Shown here in pieces: positions 1-10,400 of a stretch of DNA of 64,000 bases. The DNA is from Rhodococcus sp. W8901 (GTDB lineage: Bacteria > Actinomycetota > Actinomycetes > Mycobacteriales > Mycobacteriaceae), in NCBI RefSeq assembly GCF_013348805.1, contig NZ_CP054690.1:1984001-2048000 (forward strand). The letters run 5' to 3'. Positions within the stretch are counted from its first letter, which is position 1. Each line of letters starts with the position of its first letter. The notes under the pieces are model-generated. The model did no database searches, was not told the DNA's origin, and saw only the letters and a list, made by a program, of their open reading frames with translations. A program made the translations under genes and the position numbers.

Positions 1-1434
1 AAGTTCCCGGCGGCCGCGCACCACGAGCTGGCCAACACGCAGCTGCGCAGCAACATCGGCAAGGCCACCCACACCATTCGCGCCAAGCGGCTGAACGTGA
101 CCGGCGAGCTGCCCGACTGGGAGGACCTGCGCGACGCCGGGTCCGCGATCAAGACCGACGTGATGAATCGGCTGCCCGAGCTGCTCGTGCAGCTCGAGGC
201 GGCGGTCACCGCGCGCGGCGGGACCGTGCACTGGGCGGCCGACGCGAACGAGGCCAACGAGATCGTCACCCGTCTGGTCCGGGAGACCGGCTCCGGCGAG
301 GTCATCAAGGTCAAGTCGATGGCCACGCAGGAGATCGAGCTCAACGAGCACCTCGAGGCGAACGGCATCCACGCGTACGAGACCGACCTGGCCGAGCTGA
401 TCGTCCAGCTCGGCCACGACAAGCCGTCGCACATCCTCGTCCCGGCGATCCACCGCAACCGCGCGGAGATCCGGGAGATCTTCCTGCGCGAGATGGCCGA
501 CGTCGACCCCGCACTCGACGACGACCCCAGGCACCTCGCTGCCGCGGCGCGGAAGTTCCTGCGGCACAAGTTCATGACCGTGCCGGTCGCGATCTCGGGC
601 GCCAACTTCGGTGTCGCCGAGACCGGCACGCTCGGTGTCGTCGAGTCCGAGGGCAACGGGCGCATGTGCCTCACGCTGCCGCAGACCCTGATCACCGTGA
701 TGGGCATCGAGAAGGTGGTCCCCACGTACCGGGACCTCGAGGTGTTCCTGCAGCTGCTGCCGCGGTCGTCGACCGGTGAGCGGATGAATCCGTACACCTC
801 GATGTGGACCGGCGTCACGCCCGGTGACGGCCCGCAGGACTTCCACCTGGTGCTGCTCGACAACGGCCGCACCGCCGCCCTCGCCGACAGCATCGGCCGG
901 CAGGCCCTCAACTGCATCCGCTGCTCGGCGTGTCTGAACGTGTGCCCGGTCTACGAGCGCACCGGCGGTCACGCTTACGGCTCCACCTATCCGGGTCCCA
1001 TCGGCGCGGTCCTCACCCCGCAGCTCGCGGGCATGGACGGCAAGGACGACCCCAACTCGACGCTGCCGTTCGCGTCGAGCCTGTGCGGCGCGTGCTTCGA
1101 CGCCTGCCCCGTCAAGATCGACATCCCGTCGCTGCTCGTGGAACTACGGCACCAGAAGGTGGAGCAGTCGCGGTTCGGTGCCGAGGCGGCCGCGATGAAG
1201 GCGGCGTCCGTGGTGATGTCGTCGGCCAAGCGATTCACGTTGGCGCAGAAGGCGGCCGGCCTGGGTCGGGTGATGGCGGGTAAGAAGGGCAAGATCTCGA
1301 CGTTGCCGCCGCCACTGAGCGGGTGGACCGCCGCCCGGGACATTCCTGCTCCGCCGAAGCAGACGTTCCGGCAGTGGTGGGATTCGGCCGAGGGCCGCGC
1401 CGCGATCGCGGATGCACGAAAGGACGGTCAGTGA
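1..1434 (+). CDS. lutB: L-lactate utilisation iron-sulfur protein LutB (5' end off window)
   Basis: The reading frame is open from base 1, so the start lies upstream of the window and at least 477 residues are present. LutB is the iron-sulfur subunit of the LutABC complex that oxidises L-lactate to pyruvate. Two ferredoxin-type cysteine clusters are visible, CIRCSACLNVCPVY near base 915 and CGACFDACP near base 1087, and the N-terminal half has the LUD-domain features AETGT and PAIHRN. The gene is followed directly by lutC, whose ATG shares one base with this gene's TGA. LutA would be expected upstream, outside the window. The family assignment is firm; the physiological substrate is inferred from the family. 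Confidence 0.93.
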   Translation, partial: KFPAAAHHELANTQLRSNIGKATHTIRAKRLNVTGELPDWEDLRDAGSAIKTDVMNRLPELLVQLEAAVTARGGTVHWAADANEANEIVTRLVRETGSGEVIKVKSMATQEIELNEHLEANGIHAYETDLAELIVQLGHDKPSHILVPAIHRNRAEIREIFLREMADVDPALDDDPRHLAAAARKFLRHKFMTVPVAISGANFGVAETGTLGVVESEGNGRMCLTLPQTLITVMGIEKVVPTYRDLEVFLQLLPRSSTGERMNPYTSMWTGVTPGDGPQDFHLVLLDNGRTAALADSIGRQALNCIRCSACLNVCPVYERTGGHAYGSTYPGPIGAVLTPQLAGMDGKDDPNSTLPFASSLCGACFDACPVKIDIPSLLVELRHQKVEQSRFGAEAAAMKAASVVMSSAKRFTLAQKAAGLGRVMAGKKGKISTLPPPLSGWTAARDIPAPPKQTFRQWWDSAEGRAAIADARKDGQ

Positions 1435-2057
1435 TGAGTTCGCGTGACGTGATCATGGGCCGGATCCGGGACGCGCTGACGCTCGCCCCACCGGTCCCGC
1501 AGGAGATTCCGCGCACCTACCGGACCGGACGCACGATGCCCGACGCCGAACGCGTCGAGCTGCTGGTGGACCGGCTGGTCGACTACAAGGCCGTGGTGCA
1601 CCGCAGCTCGGTGGCCGAGCTGCCCGAGGTGCTCGCACGGGTGCTCGGTGATGTCGGAGCGCGCCGTGTCGGTGTGCCTGCCGGACTGGATGATTCGTGG
1701 CTGTCGCAGTTCGGCGGCGAGATCGTCGTCGACTCCGCGGACATTCCGGCACCGGAGCTGTCCGACCTGGACGGCGTCGTCACCGCGTCCGCCGTGTCCT
1801 GCGCCGAGACCGGCACCATCTTCCTCGACGCCCGCCCGGATCAGGGCCGTCGCGCACTGACCCTGGTGCCCGACCTGCACGTGTGCGTCGTGACCGTCGA
1901 CAGCATCGAGGTGGGCGTCCCCGAGGCCATGGCGCGCCTGGTGCCGGAGCGGCCCACCACCATGATCAGCGGGCCGTCGGCGACCTCGGACATCGAACTC
2001 GAACGCGTCGAGGGCGTCCACGGGCCCCGGAACCTGCACGTGGTGATCGTGGGCTGA
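1434..2057 (+). CDS. lutC: Lactate utilisation protein C (LUD domain)
   Basis: This 207-residue protein belongs to the LutC/YkgG (DUF162, LUD) family, the third subunit of the lactate-oxidising LutABC complex. The family signature SCAETGTIFLDA and the following LTLVPDLHVCVV segment are present, as is the N-terminal helix SSRDVIMGRIRDAL. The ATG at 1434 was chosen because it overlaps the lutB stop by one base, which suggests translational coupling; the frame extends further upstream but only inside lutB. Length fits the family. A strong hairpin about 100 bases downstream probably ends the transcript. Confidence 0.92.
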   Translation: MSSRDVIMGRIRDALTLAPPVPQEIPRTYRTGRTMPDAERVELLVDRLVDYKAVVHRSSVAELPEVLARVLGDVGARRVGVPAGLDDSWLSQFGGEIVVDSADIPAPELSDLDGVVTASAVSCAETGTIFLDARPDQGRRALTLVPDLHVCVVTVDSIEVGVPEAMARLVPERPTTMISGPSATSDIELERVEGVHGPRNLHVVIVG

Positions 2058-2156
2058 GCGGTTCTCAGCGTTTGTACGGCGGACCTGCGGATTCTCTCGT
2101 TCTCGGCAATCCGGTCCGCGAAAGCCCCACGGTAGTTGGACGACTGTCTGTATAAA

Positions 2157-2192
2157 GGTGCCCGTGCGTGATTCGTATCGCGCACGGGCACC
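2157..2192 (+). terminator. Strong hairpin after lutC
   Basis: GGTGCCCGTGCG (2157-2168) is followed by a 12-base loop and its perfect complement CGCACGGGCACC (2181-2192). The 12-bp stem fits a terminator of the lut operon, although no clear T-run follows. The rest of the gap (2058-2377, about 320 bases) holds no supported gene; its right part should carry the promoter of the secreted protein starting at 2378. Confidence 0.7.
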
Positions 2193-2377
2193 GCTTTCGC
2201 TGGGCTCCTGCAGTCACATGCTGCGGGAATGTGCTTGATCGAACGGAGATCTGTGTGGCCCGATCCGCAGTCTGTCGTATCGCCGCCCCGACCGCTCCGA
2301 CACCCAGCGCAGGGCCACTCAACCAACGGTGCGACCTCGATGTCGGCGGTCGCGACACCAGCGAGCAAAGGAAACAC

Positions 2378-3859
2378 ATGACATCACGAGCGATGACGCG
2401 TGGCATCGCCGTCGGCGCGGCAACGACACTGACGGCTGGTGCATTCGCCCTCCTCGGCGCAGGTGTCGCCGGCGCAGCCCCCGGGTCGATCACCTGGGAC
2501 GACGGAAGCTCCCGTTTCACCCGCACCGTCAGCAACACCGCCCCCGCGGTCGGCGACACGATCACCGTGACGACGAAGTTCGACCGGACCAGTTGGGTCG
2601 ACGAGTTCATCTACAACGTCAAGGACCGGCACCCGTCCTGCCTGGCCTACGTCCCGGGCTCGGCCAAGATGATCGGCCAGAGCGAATACCCTGTCTCCAA
2701 TCCCGAGGTCGTCGCCGACGAGGGCAACGGGACCGGCTACGTCCGCGCTTCCTGGGGCGTCACCGACTGGGTGGTCCAGAATCGCCCCGGTTTCTTCCGG
2801 AACCCCGTCTTCAGCGTCAGCTACAAGGTCGGCCAGAACTGCGCCCGTGATACCGCCCTGGCCACCGGCATGGACTACGGCGGATCGCTCGGCAGCGGGA
2901 ACTACGGCACCAAGGGCCCGTCGATCACGATGGCCAAGACCGCCACCACGACCACCCTCGACCCCGTCGCCGGCGCCCGCGTCGGCGTGCCGAGCACGCT
3001 GACCGCCACCGTCACCGGCGGCGCGGCGGGTGACACCGTCGAATTCCGCGACGGCGCAACCGTAATCGGCCAGGCCGCCATCGATGCCGGCGGAACCGCG
3101 ACCCTCGCCTGGACGCCCACGCTGCGTGGCAGCCACGCACTCTCCGCGGGCTTCCTCGACACCGCGTTCTCCACCGCGTCCCAGTCGGGGACGATCACCG
3201 TGCAGGTCGCCGAGCAGAACATCACCTCGACGATCGCGCTTGCGCCGGTGACCGGCGCCCAGGTCGGCCGCGCCTCCACCGTCACCGCCACGGTCAGCCC
3301 CACCGCGGCAGGTGGCACCGTCGAACTCCGCGACGGCACCACGACACTGGCGACCTTGCCGGTCGGCAACGACGGGAAGGTCACCTACCAGTGGGTGCCC
3401 ACGGTGGCCGGCAGCCACACCCTCACCGCCACCTTCTCCGGCCGTGACGGCGTCACCGGATCGGGCACCACCGTGCAGGTCAACGTCGCCGAGGCACCCG
3501 TCTCCACCACCGACTCGACCACCACTCTCAACCCGATCGGCAGCGTCGCCGTCGGCACGGCCACGACCCTGACGGCGAAGGTCAACCCCGCCAACGCCGG
3601 CGGTACCGTCACCTTCAAGGATGGCGGCACCGTCATCGGCACCGGCCAGGTCGGATCCGACGGGACTGCCACCACCGCGTGGACCCCGGCCACCGCCGGC
3701 CAGCGGACCGTCACCGCCGAGTACTCGGGCCAGGGCACCGTCAACGCCTCCTCCGATCAGGTGTCCGTGATCGTCGCGCCCGGCGGCGACCCCGGAGGCC
3801 CCGGAACCGGTGGAACCGGCAGCCTCGGCTCGCTCGGCGGCTTCGGATCCGGCAACTAG
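2378..3859 (+). CDS. Secreted protein with three Ig-like repeats
   Basis: This 493-residue protein has a typical Sec signal peptide: an Arg-containing N-terminus, a hydrophobic stretch (TLTAGAFALLGAGVAG) and an AxA-type cleavage site before APGSITW. A unique region of about 150 residues follows. Then come three tandem repeats of about 90 residues, each starting with TTTL or STIAL and containing a (V/T)(E/T)F(R/K)DG or VELRDG core and a W(T/V)P turn. This is the pattern of bacterial Ig-like domain repeats (Big_3/Ig_3-like). The C-terminus is a Gly/Pro/Ser-rich tail ending SLGGFGSGN. No sortase signal is visible. The ATG at 2378 has an AAAGGA ribosome site seven bases upstream. It is probably a surface or secreted adhesin-like protein; no enzymatic motif was seen. 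Confidence 0.82.
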   Translation: MTSRAMTRGIAVGAATTLTAGAFALLGAGVAGAAPGSITWDDGSSRFTRTVSNTAPAVGDTITVTTKFDRTSWVDEFIYNVKDRHPSCLAYVPGSAKMIGQSEYPVSNPEVVADEGNGTGYVRASWGVTDWVVQNRPGFFRNPVFSVSYKVGQNCARDTALATGMDYGGSLGSGNYGTKGPSITMAKTATTTTLDPVAGARVGVPSTLTATVTGGAAGDTVEFRDGATVIGQAAIDAGGTATLAWTPTLRGSHALSAGFLDTAFSTASQSGTITVQVAEQNITSTIALAPVTGAQVGRASTVTATVSPTAAGGTVELRDGTTTLATLPVGNDGKVTYQWVPTVAGSHTLTATFSGRDGVTGSGTTVQVNVAEAPVSTTDSTTTLNPIGSVAVGTATTLTAKVNPANAGGTVTFKDGGTVIGTGQVGSDGTATTAWTPATAGQRTVTAEYSGQGTVNASSDQVSVIVAPGGDPGGPGTGGTGSLGSLGGFGSGN

Positions 3860-3887
3860 CAAGTAGCGCGCAGCCACCGACAACGAC

Positions 3888-3928
3888 GGGGTCTGTTCCC
3901 GGCCGACAACGGCCCGGGAACAGACCCC
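3888..3928 (+). terminator. Terminator hairpin after the Ig-repeat gene
   Basis: GGGGTCTGTTCCCGG (3888-3902) pairs perfectly with CCGGGAACAGACCCC (3914-3928), a 15-bp stem with an 11-base loop 28 bases after the stop. It separates the secreted protein from recC. The remaining bases up to 4151 should carry the recBCD promoter; a RBS-like GAGGGGG lies at 4137-4143. Confidence 0.8.
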
Positions 3929-4151
3929 GCTCGACCTGGTGCCGAGAATGTTCTGGCGGGAACCGGGAAGACCTGAGGCCTGTCGATTCCGCAGGGTCTG
4001 GTTTTGTACAAAACTCTGTCGTGCCCCGAGGTGTGCTGGCGGCTCGGACCGACGGCCCTCCGGATAGGCTGAGTTGTCCGGAGCATGTGATACTCCTAGG
4101 CCCTGGAATTGCCCGACGACACGGTGCAGGGACGCCGAGGGGGTACGGAAT

Positions 4152-7100
4152 TTGCTGACGCTGCACCGCGCGGAGAGCGCTGGAACACTCGCGTCCGCGC
4201 TCGCCGATGTGCTGGTCAGGCCCCTCTCGGATCCGTTCCAGCGCGAGGTGGTCGCGGTGCCCGCGAAGGGCGTCGAGCGGTGGCTCACACAGCGGCTGTC
4301 CCGCGTCCTCGGCGCGGTCGACGGCGACGGGATCGCCGCCAACATCGACTTCCCGTCCCCGACGCGATTGGTGGACGGGGCGCTGGCCGCGGCCACCGGC
4401 TACGACATCGACAGCGACCCCTGGCATCCCTCGCGCATGCTGTGGACGCTGCTGGCCGTCATCGACGACTGCGTGGACGAATCCTGGTGCTCGGTACTCG
4501 CGCGGCACCTCGGCCACGGTAGCGACGATCACCGTGCGGGGCGCCGCTACGGCACGGCCGCGCAACTGGCCGAGTTGTTCCGCTCCTACGGCGCGCAGCG
4601 TCCCGCGATGCTCGTCGACTGGGCTGCCGGCCGCGACACCGACGGCACCGGCGCCCTGGACGACGACCTGTTGTGGCAGCCGCAGTTGTGGCGTCGACTG
4701 CGCGAGCGCATCGGCAGCCCCAGCCCGGCCGAGCGACTCGACCACGCGTGCGCGCGGCTGCGCACCGAACCCGGGCTGCTGGACCTGCCCGAGCGTCTGT
4801 CCCTGTTCGGTCCCACCCGGCTCGGCACGGACCAGATCGCGGTGCTCTCCGCGATCGGCGCGAATCGCGATGTGCACCTGTGGACTCCGCATCCCAGTCT
4901 CGAGATGTGGGGTGGGATGGCCGACACCGATCCGCCGCGGCGCCGCGTGGACGACCACCGCGCGCTCGAGGTGGCGCATCCCCTGCTCGGCAGCCTCGCC
5001 CGTGACGTGCGTGAGCTGCAGTCCCGGCTCGGCGCCACCGATATGGTCGACGTCCACCACCCCGGACCGCCGCGGCCCCCGACGCTGCTCGGCCGGCTCC
5101 AGTCCGACATCGCGGCCGACCGCGTGCCGTCCGCGTGGACGCACGACGACACCGTCGAGATCCACGCCTGCCACGGGCCCGCCCGCCAGGTCGAGGCGGT
5201 GCGTGAGCGCCTGCTGCACCTGTTTCAGAACGACCCGACGCTCGAGCCCCGCGACGTGCTCGTCATGTGCCCCGACGTCGAGACCTACGCGCCGCTGGTG
5301 CGGGCCGCGTTCGGGCAGGGTGTGCAGGGGCAGCTCAGCCATCCCGGGCACCGGCTGCGGGTGCGGCTCGCGGACCGGGCGCTGCACCAGACCAACCCGG
5401 TCCTCGGTGTCGTCGCGACGCTGCTGGACCTCGCCGACTCCCGGGTCACCGTCAGCCAGGTCCTCGACCTCGCCGCGACCGCGCCGGTGCGCCGCCGGTT
5501 CACGTTCGACGACGACAACCTCGAGCGGATGCGCGAGTGGACCACCTCGGCGGGTGCCCGCTGGGGCATCGGCCGTCGTGAACGCGGAACCTTCGGGCTG
5601 GCCGACTTCGAGCAGAACACCCTCAGGGCGGCGCTCGACCGCATCCTGCTCGGTGCCGCGGCCGACGACATCGACGACGAATGGCTTTCGCTCGCACTGC
5701 CTCTCGACGACGTCGAGAGCAACGACATCGGCCTCACCGGACGGCTCGCCGAGTACGTCGACCGGCTCGACGTCGCGCTGCGCGGGCTCACCGGCCCGCA
5801 GTCCGGGGAGCAGTGGTCGGCGGCGCTGGGTCGGGCGCTGGACCTGCTGGTCGACGTGCCGGAGGCGGACGCCTGGCAGCTGGGGCAGGCCCGGCGGGAG
5901 CTGGCCGCCGCCGTCGAGCACGGCGGTGACGCGCAGCTGCGGCTCGCCGACGTCCGCGCGATGCTGCGCTCCCGCCTCGCGGGCCGACCCACCCGGGCAA
6001 ACTTCCGCACCGGCGAGCTCACCGTCTGCACGATGGTGCCGATGCGGTCCGTGCCGCACCGCGTCGTGGTGTTGCTCGGGCTCGACGACGACGTGTTCCC
6101 GCGCGGTACCAACATCGACGGCGACGACGTGCTCGCCCGCGATCCGCTGCTCGGGGAGCGGGATCCGCGCAGCGAGGATCGGCAGTTGCTGCTCGACGCG
6201 ATCATGTCCGCGACCGGGCGTCTGCTGCTGTTCTACACCGGTGCCGACCCGGTGAACGGCACCCCGCGCCCGCCGGCGGTGCCGCTGAGCGAGCTGCGGG
6301 ACGTGCTCGAGGCGATGGCGGGATCGGACGCCGTCACGCGACATCCCCTGCAGCCGTTCGATCCCCGCAACTTCGATCCGGATCGACCGCGGAGCTTCGA
6401 CCGCGCCGCGCTCGCCGGTGCCCGGGCCGCGCAGCAGCCGCCGCTGCCGCTGCCGGACTTCCTGCCGGAGCCGTTGACGCCGCTCGAACCGGGCGATGTG
6501 AACCTCGCCGAGCTGATCTCGTTCCTGGAGAACCCGATCCAGGGCTTCCTGCGCCAGCGACTCGGATTCCGGGTGCCGGATCTCGACGAGGACGTCGCCG
6601 ACGCCCTCGACCTCGAACTGGATCCGTTGGCGCGGTGGGGGATCGGTGAGCGCATGCTCGCCGCACGCCTGGCGGGCATCGACCCCGCGGCGTTCCGGGC
6701 CGCGGAGTGGCGGCGCGGCACCCTGCCGCCCGCGAAGCTCGGCGACACCGCGCTGTCGGAGATCGAGTGGACGGTCGACTCCCTGGCCCGGTCCGCCGGG
6801 CCGGTGCACACCGGGCGATCGGAGGCCGTCGACATCGACGTCGACCTCGGCGGGCGTCGGCTCGTCGGCACCGTCGACGGGCTGCACGGCGACGTGCTCG
6901 CGCGCACCACGTTCTCCCGGTTGGCGCCCAAACACCGGATCGGCGCGTGGGTACGGCTGTTGGCGGTCGCATCGACGGGACGGGCCGAGAGCCTCACCGC
7001 CGTGACCACCGGCCGCGGCAGCGGCCGCACCCCCGTCATGCGTTCGTCGCTCGCGGCGCCGGAGGACCCGGTGGAGATCCTGGCGCGGCTGGTGGCGATG

Positions 7101-7403
7101 CGCGACCGGGGCCTGGTCTCACCGCTGCCCGTGACGCTGGGCGCGTCGGCGGCCTACGCCGACCAGCGGTTCCGGGGTCGGTCGATCGAACTGGCGCTGG
7201 TCGCGGCCGAACGCGCATGGGGTGGCGACTTCGGCGACGGCAAGGACCGTCACGTCCAGTTCGTGCACGGGTCCGGCGCGAGCCTGTCGGTGCTCACCGA
7301 ACAGCCCGCGCCGCCCGGAGCGTACGAACCGACCTGCTTCGGCACCGAGGCCGCCGTGCTGTGGGGCCCGCTGCTCGCGGCCGAGACCCTGGGAGAGCCG
7401 TGA
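4152..7403 (+). CDS. recC: Exodeoxyribonuclease V subunit gamma, RecC
   Basis: RecC is the Chi-recognition and scaffold subunit of the RecBCD helicase-nuclease used in double-strand break processing. The N-terminus (LHRAES... DPFQREVVAVPAKGVERWL) matches the start of actinobacterial RecC proteins, and the C-terminal inactive-nuclease-like region is present. A TTG start at 4152 is proposed, giving about 1083 residues, because GAGGGGG lies about eight bases upstream and homologues begin at this position; an ATG farther upstream in the frame (4074) would add 26 unconvincing residues. The stop overlaps the recB GTG start by four bases (GTGA), so the three subunits are probably translationally coupled. 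Confidence 0.9.
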   Translation: MLTLHRAESAGTLASALADVLVRPLSDPFQREVVAVPAKGVERWLTQRLSRVLGAVDGDGIAANIDFPSPTRLVDGALAAATGYDIDSDPWHPSRMLWTLLAVIDDCVDESWCSVLARHLGHGSDDHRAGRRYGTAAQLAELFRSYGAQRPAMLVDWAAGRDTDGTGALDDDLLWQPQLWRRLRERIGSPSPAERLDHACARLRTEPGLLDLPERLSLFGPTRLGTDQIAVLSAIGANRDVHLWTPHPSLEMWGGMADTDPPRRRVDDHRALEVAHPLLGSLARDVRELQSRLGATDMVDVHHPGPPRPPTLLGRLQSDIAADRVPSAWTHDDTVEIHACHGPARQVEAVRERLLHLFQNDPTLEPRDVLVMCPDVETYAPLVRAAFGQGVQGQLSHPGHRLRVRLADRALHQTNPVLGVVATLLDLADSRVTVSQVLDLAATAPVRRRFTFDDDNLERMREWTTSAGARWGIGRRERGTFGLADFEQNTLRAALDRILLGAAADDIDDEWLSLALPLDDVESNDIGLTGRLAEYVDRLDVALRGLTGPQSGEQWSAALGRALDLLVDVPEADAWQLGQARRELAAAVEHGGDAQLRLADVRAMLRSRLAGRPTRANFRTGELTVCTMVPMRSVPHRVVVLLGLDDDVFPRGTNIDGDDVLARDPLLGERDPRSEDRQLLLDAIMSATGRLLLFYTGADPVNGTPRPPAVPLSELRDVLEAMAGSDAVTRHPLQPFDPRNFDPDRPRSFDRAALAGARAAQQPPLPLPDFLPEPLTPLEPGDVNLAELISFLENPIQGFLRQRLGFRVPDLDEDVADALDLELDPLARWGIGERMLAARLAGIDPAAFRAAEWRRGTLPPAKLGDTALSEIEWTVDSLARSAGPVHTGRSEAVDIDVDLGGRRLVGTVDGLHGDVLARTTFSRLAPKHRIGAWVRLLAVASTGRAESLTAVTTGRGSGRTPVMRSSLAAPEDPVEILARLVAMRDRGLVSPLPVTLGASAAYADQRFRGRSIELALVAAERAWGGDFGDGKDRHVQFVHGSGASLSVLTEQPAPPGAYEPTCFGTEAAVLWGPLLAAETLGEP

Positions 7404-10400
7404 CCGCTGGAATCGTCCCGACGGTGACGGACACCGCGTTCGACCTCTTCGCGCCGCTGCCCGCCGGCACCACCGTGCTCGAGGCCAGCGCCGGCACGGG
7501 CAAGACCTACGCCATCGTGGGGCTCGCCGCCCGGTTCGTCGCCGAGGAGGGCATCGACCTGTCGCAGCTGCTGCTGGTCACGTTCAGCCGCGCGGCCACG
7601 AAGGAACTCCGCGAACGGACCCGGGAGCGGTTCGCCTCGGCCGCAGCGGGATTGGCGGATCCCAGTGTTGCTCGGGCCAGCGGCGACCCGCTGGTCGCGC
7701 ACCTCGCGGGTGCCGACGACGCCGAGGTGGCGGTGCGTCGGCGACGGCTGCTGCAGGCGCTGTCGGACTTCGACGCCGGCACCATCGTCACCACCCACAG
7801 CTTCTGCCAGCGGATGCTCGACGGCCTCGGCATCGCCGGGGAGCGGGACCCGGACGCGGTGCTGGTGGAGGAGGCCGAGGACCTCGTCTCCGAGGTGATC
7901 GCCGACCTGTTCCTGCAGCGCTTCGCACGGTCCGACTCGCCGACGCTCCGGCCGTCGGAGGCCCGCGCCGCCGCCCGGGCCGCGATCTTCGACCCGCAGT
8001 CGACGCTGGCCCCCGAGGGCGCCGACGGTGGCCGCGCCGGGGACGCCGTCGCGTTCGCGTCCGCGGTCCGGAGCGAGGCGCAGCGCCGCAAGCGGCTGGC
8101 GGGCATCCGCGACTTCGACGACCTGCCCGCGCTGCTGCACGGGGTGCTCACCGATCCCGATCCCGAGCACGGGGCGGCGGCGTGCCGGCGGGTGCGCGAG
8201 CGCTACCGGGTCGTGCTCGTCGACGAGTTCCAGGACACCGATCCGCAGCAGTGGGGGATTCTGCGGTCCGCGTTCCACGGGCACTCCACGCTGGTTCTGG
8301 TCGGGGATCCGAAGCAGGCCATCTACGCGTTCCGCGGCGCCGAGGTGCTCAGCTACCTCGACGCCGTCGGGGCCGCCGGCAGCCGCCAGGAACTGACCAC
8401 CAACTGGCGCAGCGACGCGGAACTCGTTGCCGCGCTGGGGCATCTGCACGGTGGCGCCGCGCTCGGGCACCGCGACATCGTCGTGCACCCGGTCTCGGCG
8501 GCGAAGACGGGTTCCCGGCTGCACGGTGCCCCGCCGCTGCGTCTGCGGTATCTGTCCCGGGCCGGGGCCGGACGGCTCAACAACTCGGGCTACCCGGCGG
8601 TCGGCGCGCTGCGCACGCGTGTGGCCGCCGACGTGGCCGCCGACATCGCGCGGCTGCTCGACAGCGACGCCACCCTCGACCTGAACGGCGCGGCGCGTCC
8701 CGTCGAACCGGGGGACATCGCGATCCTCGCGGGCACCAACGCGCAGATCGCGTTGGTCCGCGAGGCCCTCGACCGGGCCGGGGTGCCGTCGGTGCTGGCC
8801 GGTGGCACCAGCGTGTTCGAGACCCCCGCCGCGCAGCATTGGCTGCAGGTGCTGCAGGCGCTCGAGCAGCCGCACCGACCCGATCGGGTGCGGCTCGCCG
8901 CGCTCACGCCGCTGCTCGGCTGGAGCGCCGAGGAGATCGACACGCGCAGCGACGAACTGGTCGCGCGCGTCGGCGGGCAGCTGCGGGAGCTGTCGGCGGT
9001 GTTCGCGCAGTCCGGGTTCGCGGCGCTGTTCGAGCGGCTGGCCGCCGACTCCGGTCTCGAGGCCCGATTGCTGACGATCGCGTCGGGGGAGCGCACCCTG
9101 ACGGACCTGCGGCACATCGGGCAGCTGCTCGGTGCCGTCGCGGTCGACGAATCGCTCGGCCTGACCGCGCTCACCGGCTGGCTGGTCGACCGGATCAAGG
9201 ACCCCAAGTCCGGTGGCGGCGACCGCAGCCGACGCCTCGACAGCGACGCCGCGGCCGTGCAGATCGCGACCGTCCACGCCAGCAAGGGGCTCGAGTACCC
9301 CATCGTGTACGTGCCGTTCGGGTGGAGCACCGGACGGTTCGCCGACCCCAACCGGCTGCTGCTGCACGACGACGAGGGCCGCCGGATCCTCGACATCGGC
9401 GGCGAGGGCAGCCCCGGCTACGGGGAGCGCCGACGCCGCCGCGATGCCGAGGCCGCGGGCGAGGACCTGCGGCTGCTGTACGTCGCGCTCACCCGGGCCC
9501 AGTGCCAGCTGGTGCTGTGGTGGGCGCCGGCGTACTCGACCAACGAGGCACCGCTGCACCGGATGTTGTTCGGGCGCGAACCGGGCGAGGGCGACGTCCC
9601 GCAGAAGGTGGGTGTGCCCGAGGATCCCGTTGTGGCGCAGCAGCTCACGGACTGGGCGGAGACAGCGCCGGTGACGATCGCGGTGGAGGCCGTCGGCGCC
9701 GACCCGGTCCCCGAGGTGTCGTGGACGCCGCCGCAGGAGGAGACCGGTGACCTGGCGGCCGCGGTGTTCGATCGGGTGCTCGACGCCGGATGGCGGCGCA
9801 CGTCGTACTCGGCGCTCACCGCATCCGCGCACGAGCATCCCGGCGTCGGTAGCGAGGCCGAGGAACCCGAGACCGACGACGAACCGGCCGAGCCCGCGCT
9901 GATCGCCCCGGCCCCCGCACCCGGGCTCGCGTCGACCATGAACGAGATGCCCTACGGCGCGGTGTTCGGCACCCTGGTCCACGAGATCCTCGAACACGTC
10001 GACACCGCCGCCGACGACCTCGAGACCGAGCTCCGACGGCACTGCCGCGAGGCGGTCGCGGCCCGGATGTCGCAGGTGGATCCGGCGGCGCTGGCGGCCG
10101 CGCTGCTGCCGGTGCTGCGCACCCCGCTCGCCGGGGGCGGCACCCTCGCCGACGTCGCGCCCACCGACCGGCTGCCGGAGCTGGACTTCGAGCTGCCGCT
10201 CGCGGGCGGCGACGATCCCGCGTCGATCGCCGTGACACTGCACCGGATCGCCCGGCTGCTGCGCACGCACCTGCCCGCCGACGACGTGCTGGCCCCGTAC
10301 GCGGACCGGCTCGCGACACTCGAGCCCACCCCGCTGCGCGGCTACCTCACCGGCAGCATCGACGCGGTGCTGCGTCTCGCCGGTATTTCCGGCCCCAGAT

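Noticed and set aside
3741-6935. Open frame of 1064 codons antisense to recC
   Set aside because: It is the mirror of a well-supported recC gene; high GC suppresses stops in this frame and the product is an Arg/His/Gly-rich low-complexity string with no motif.
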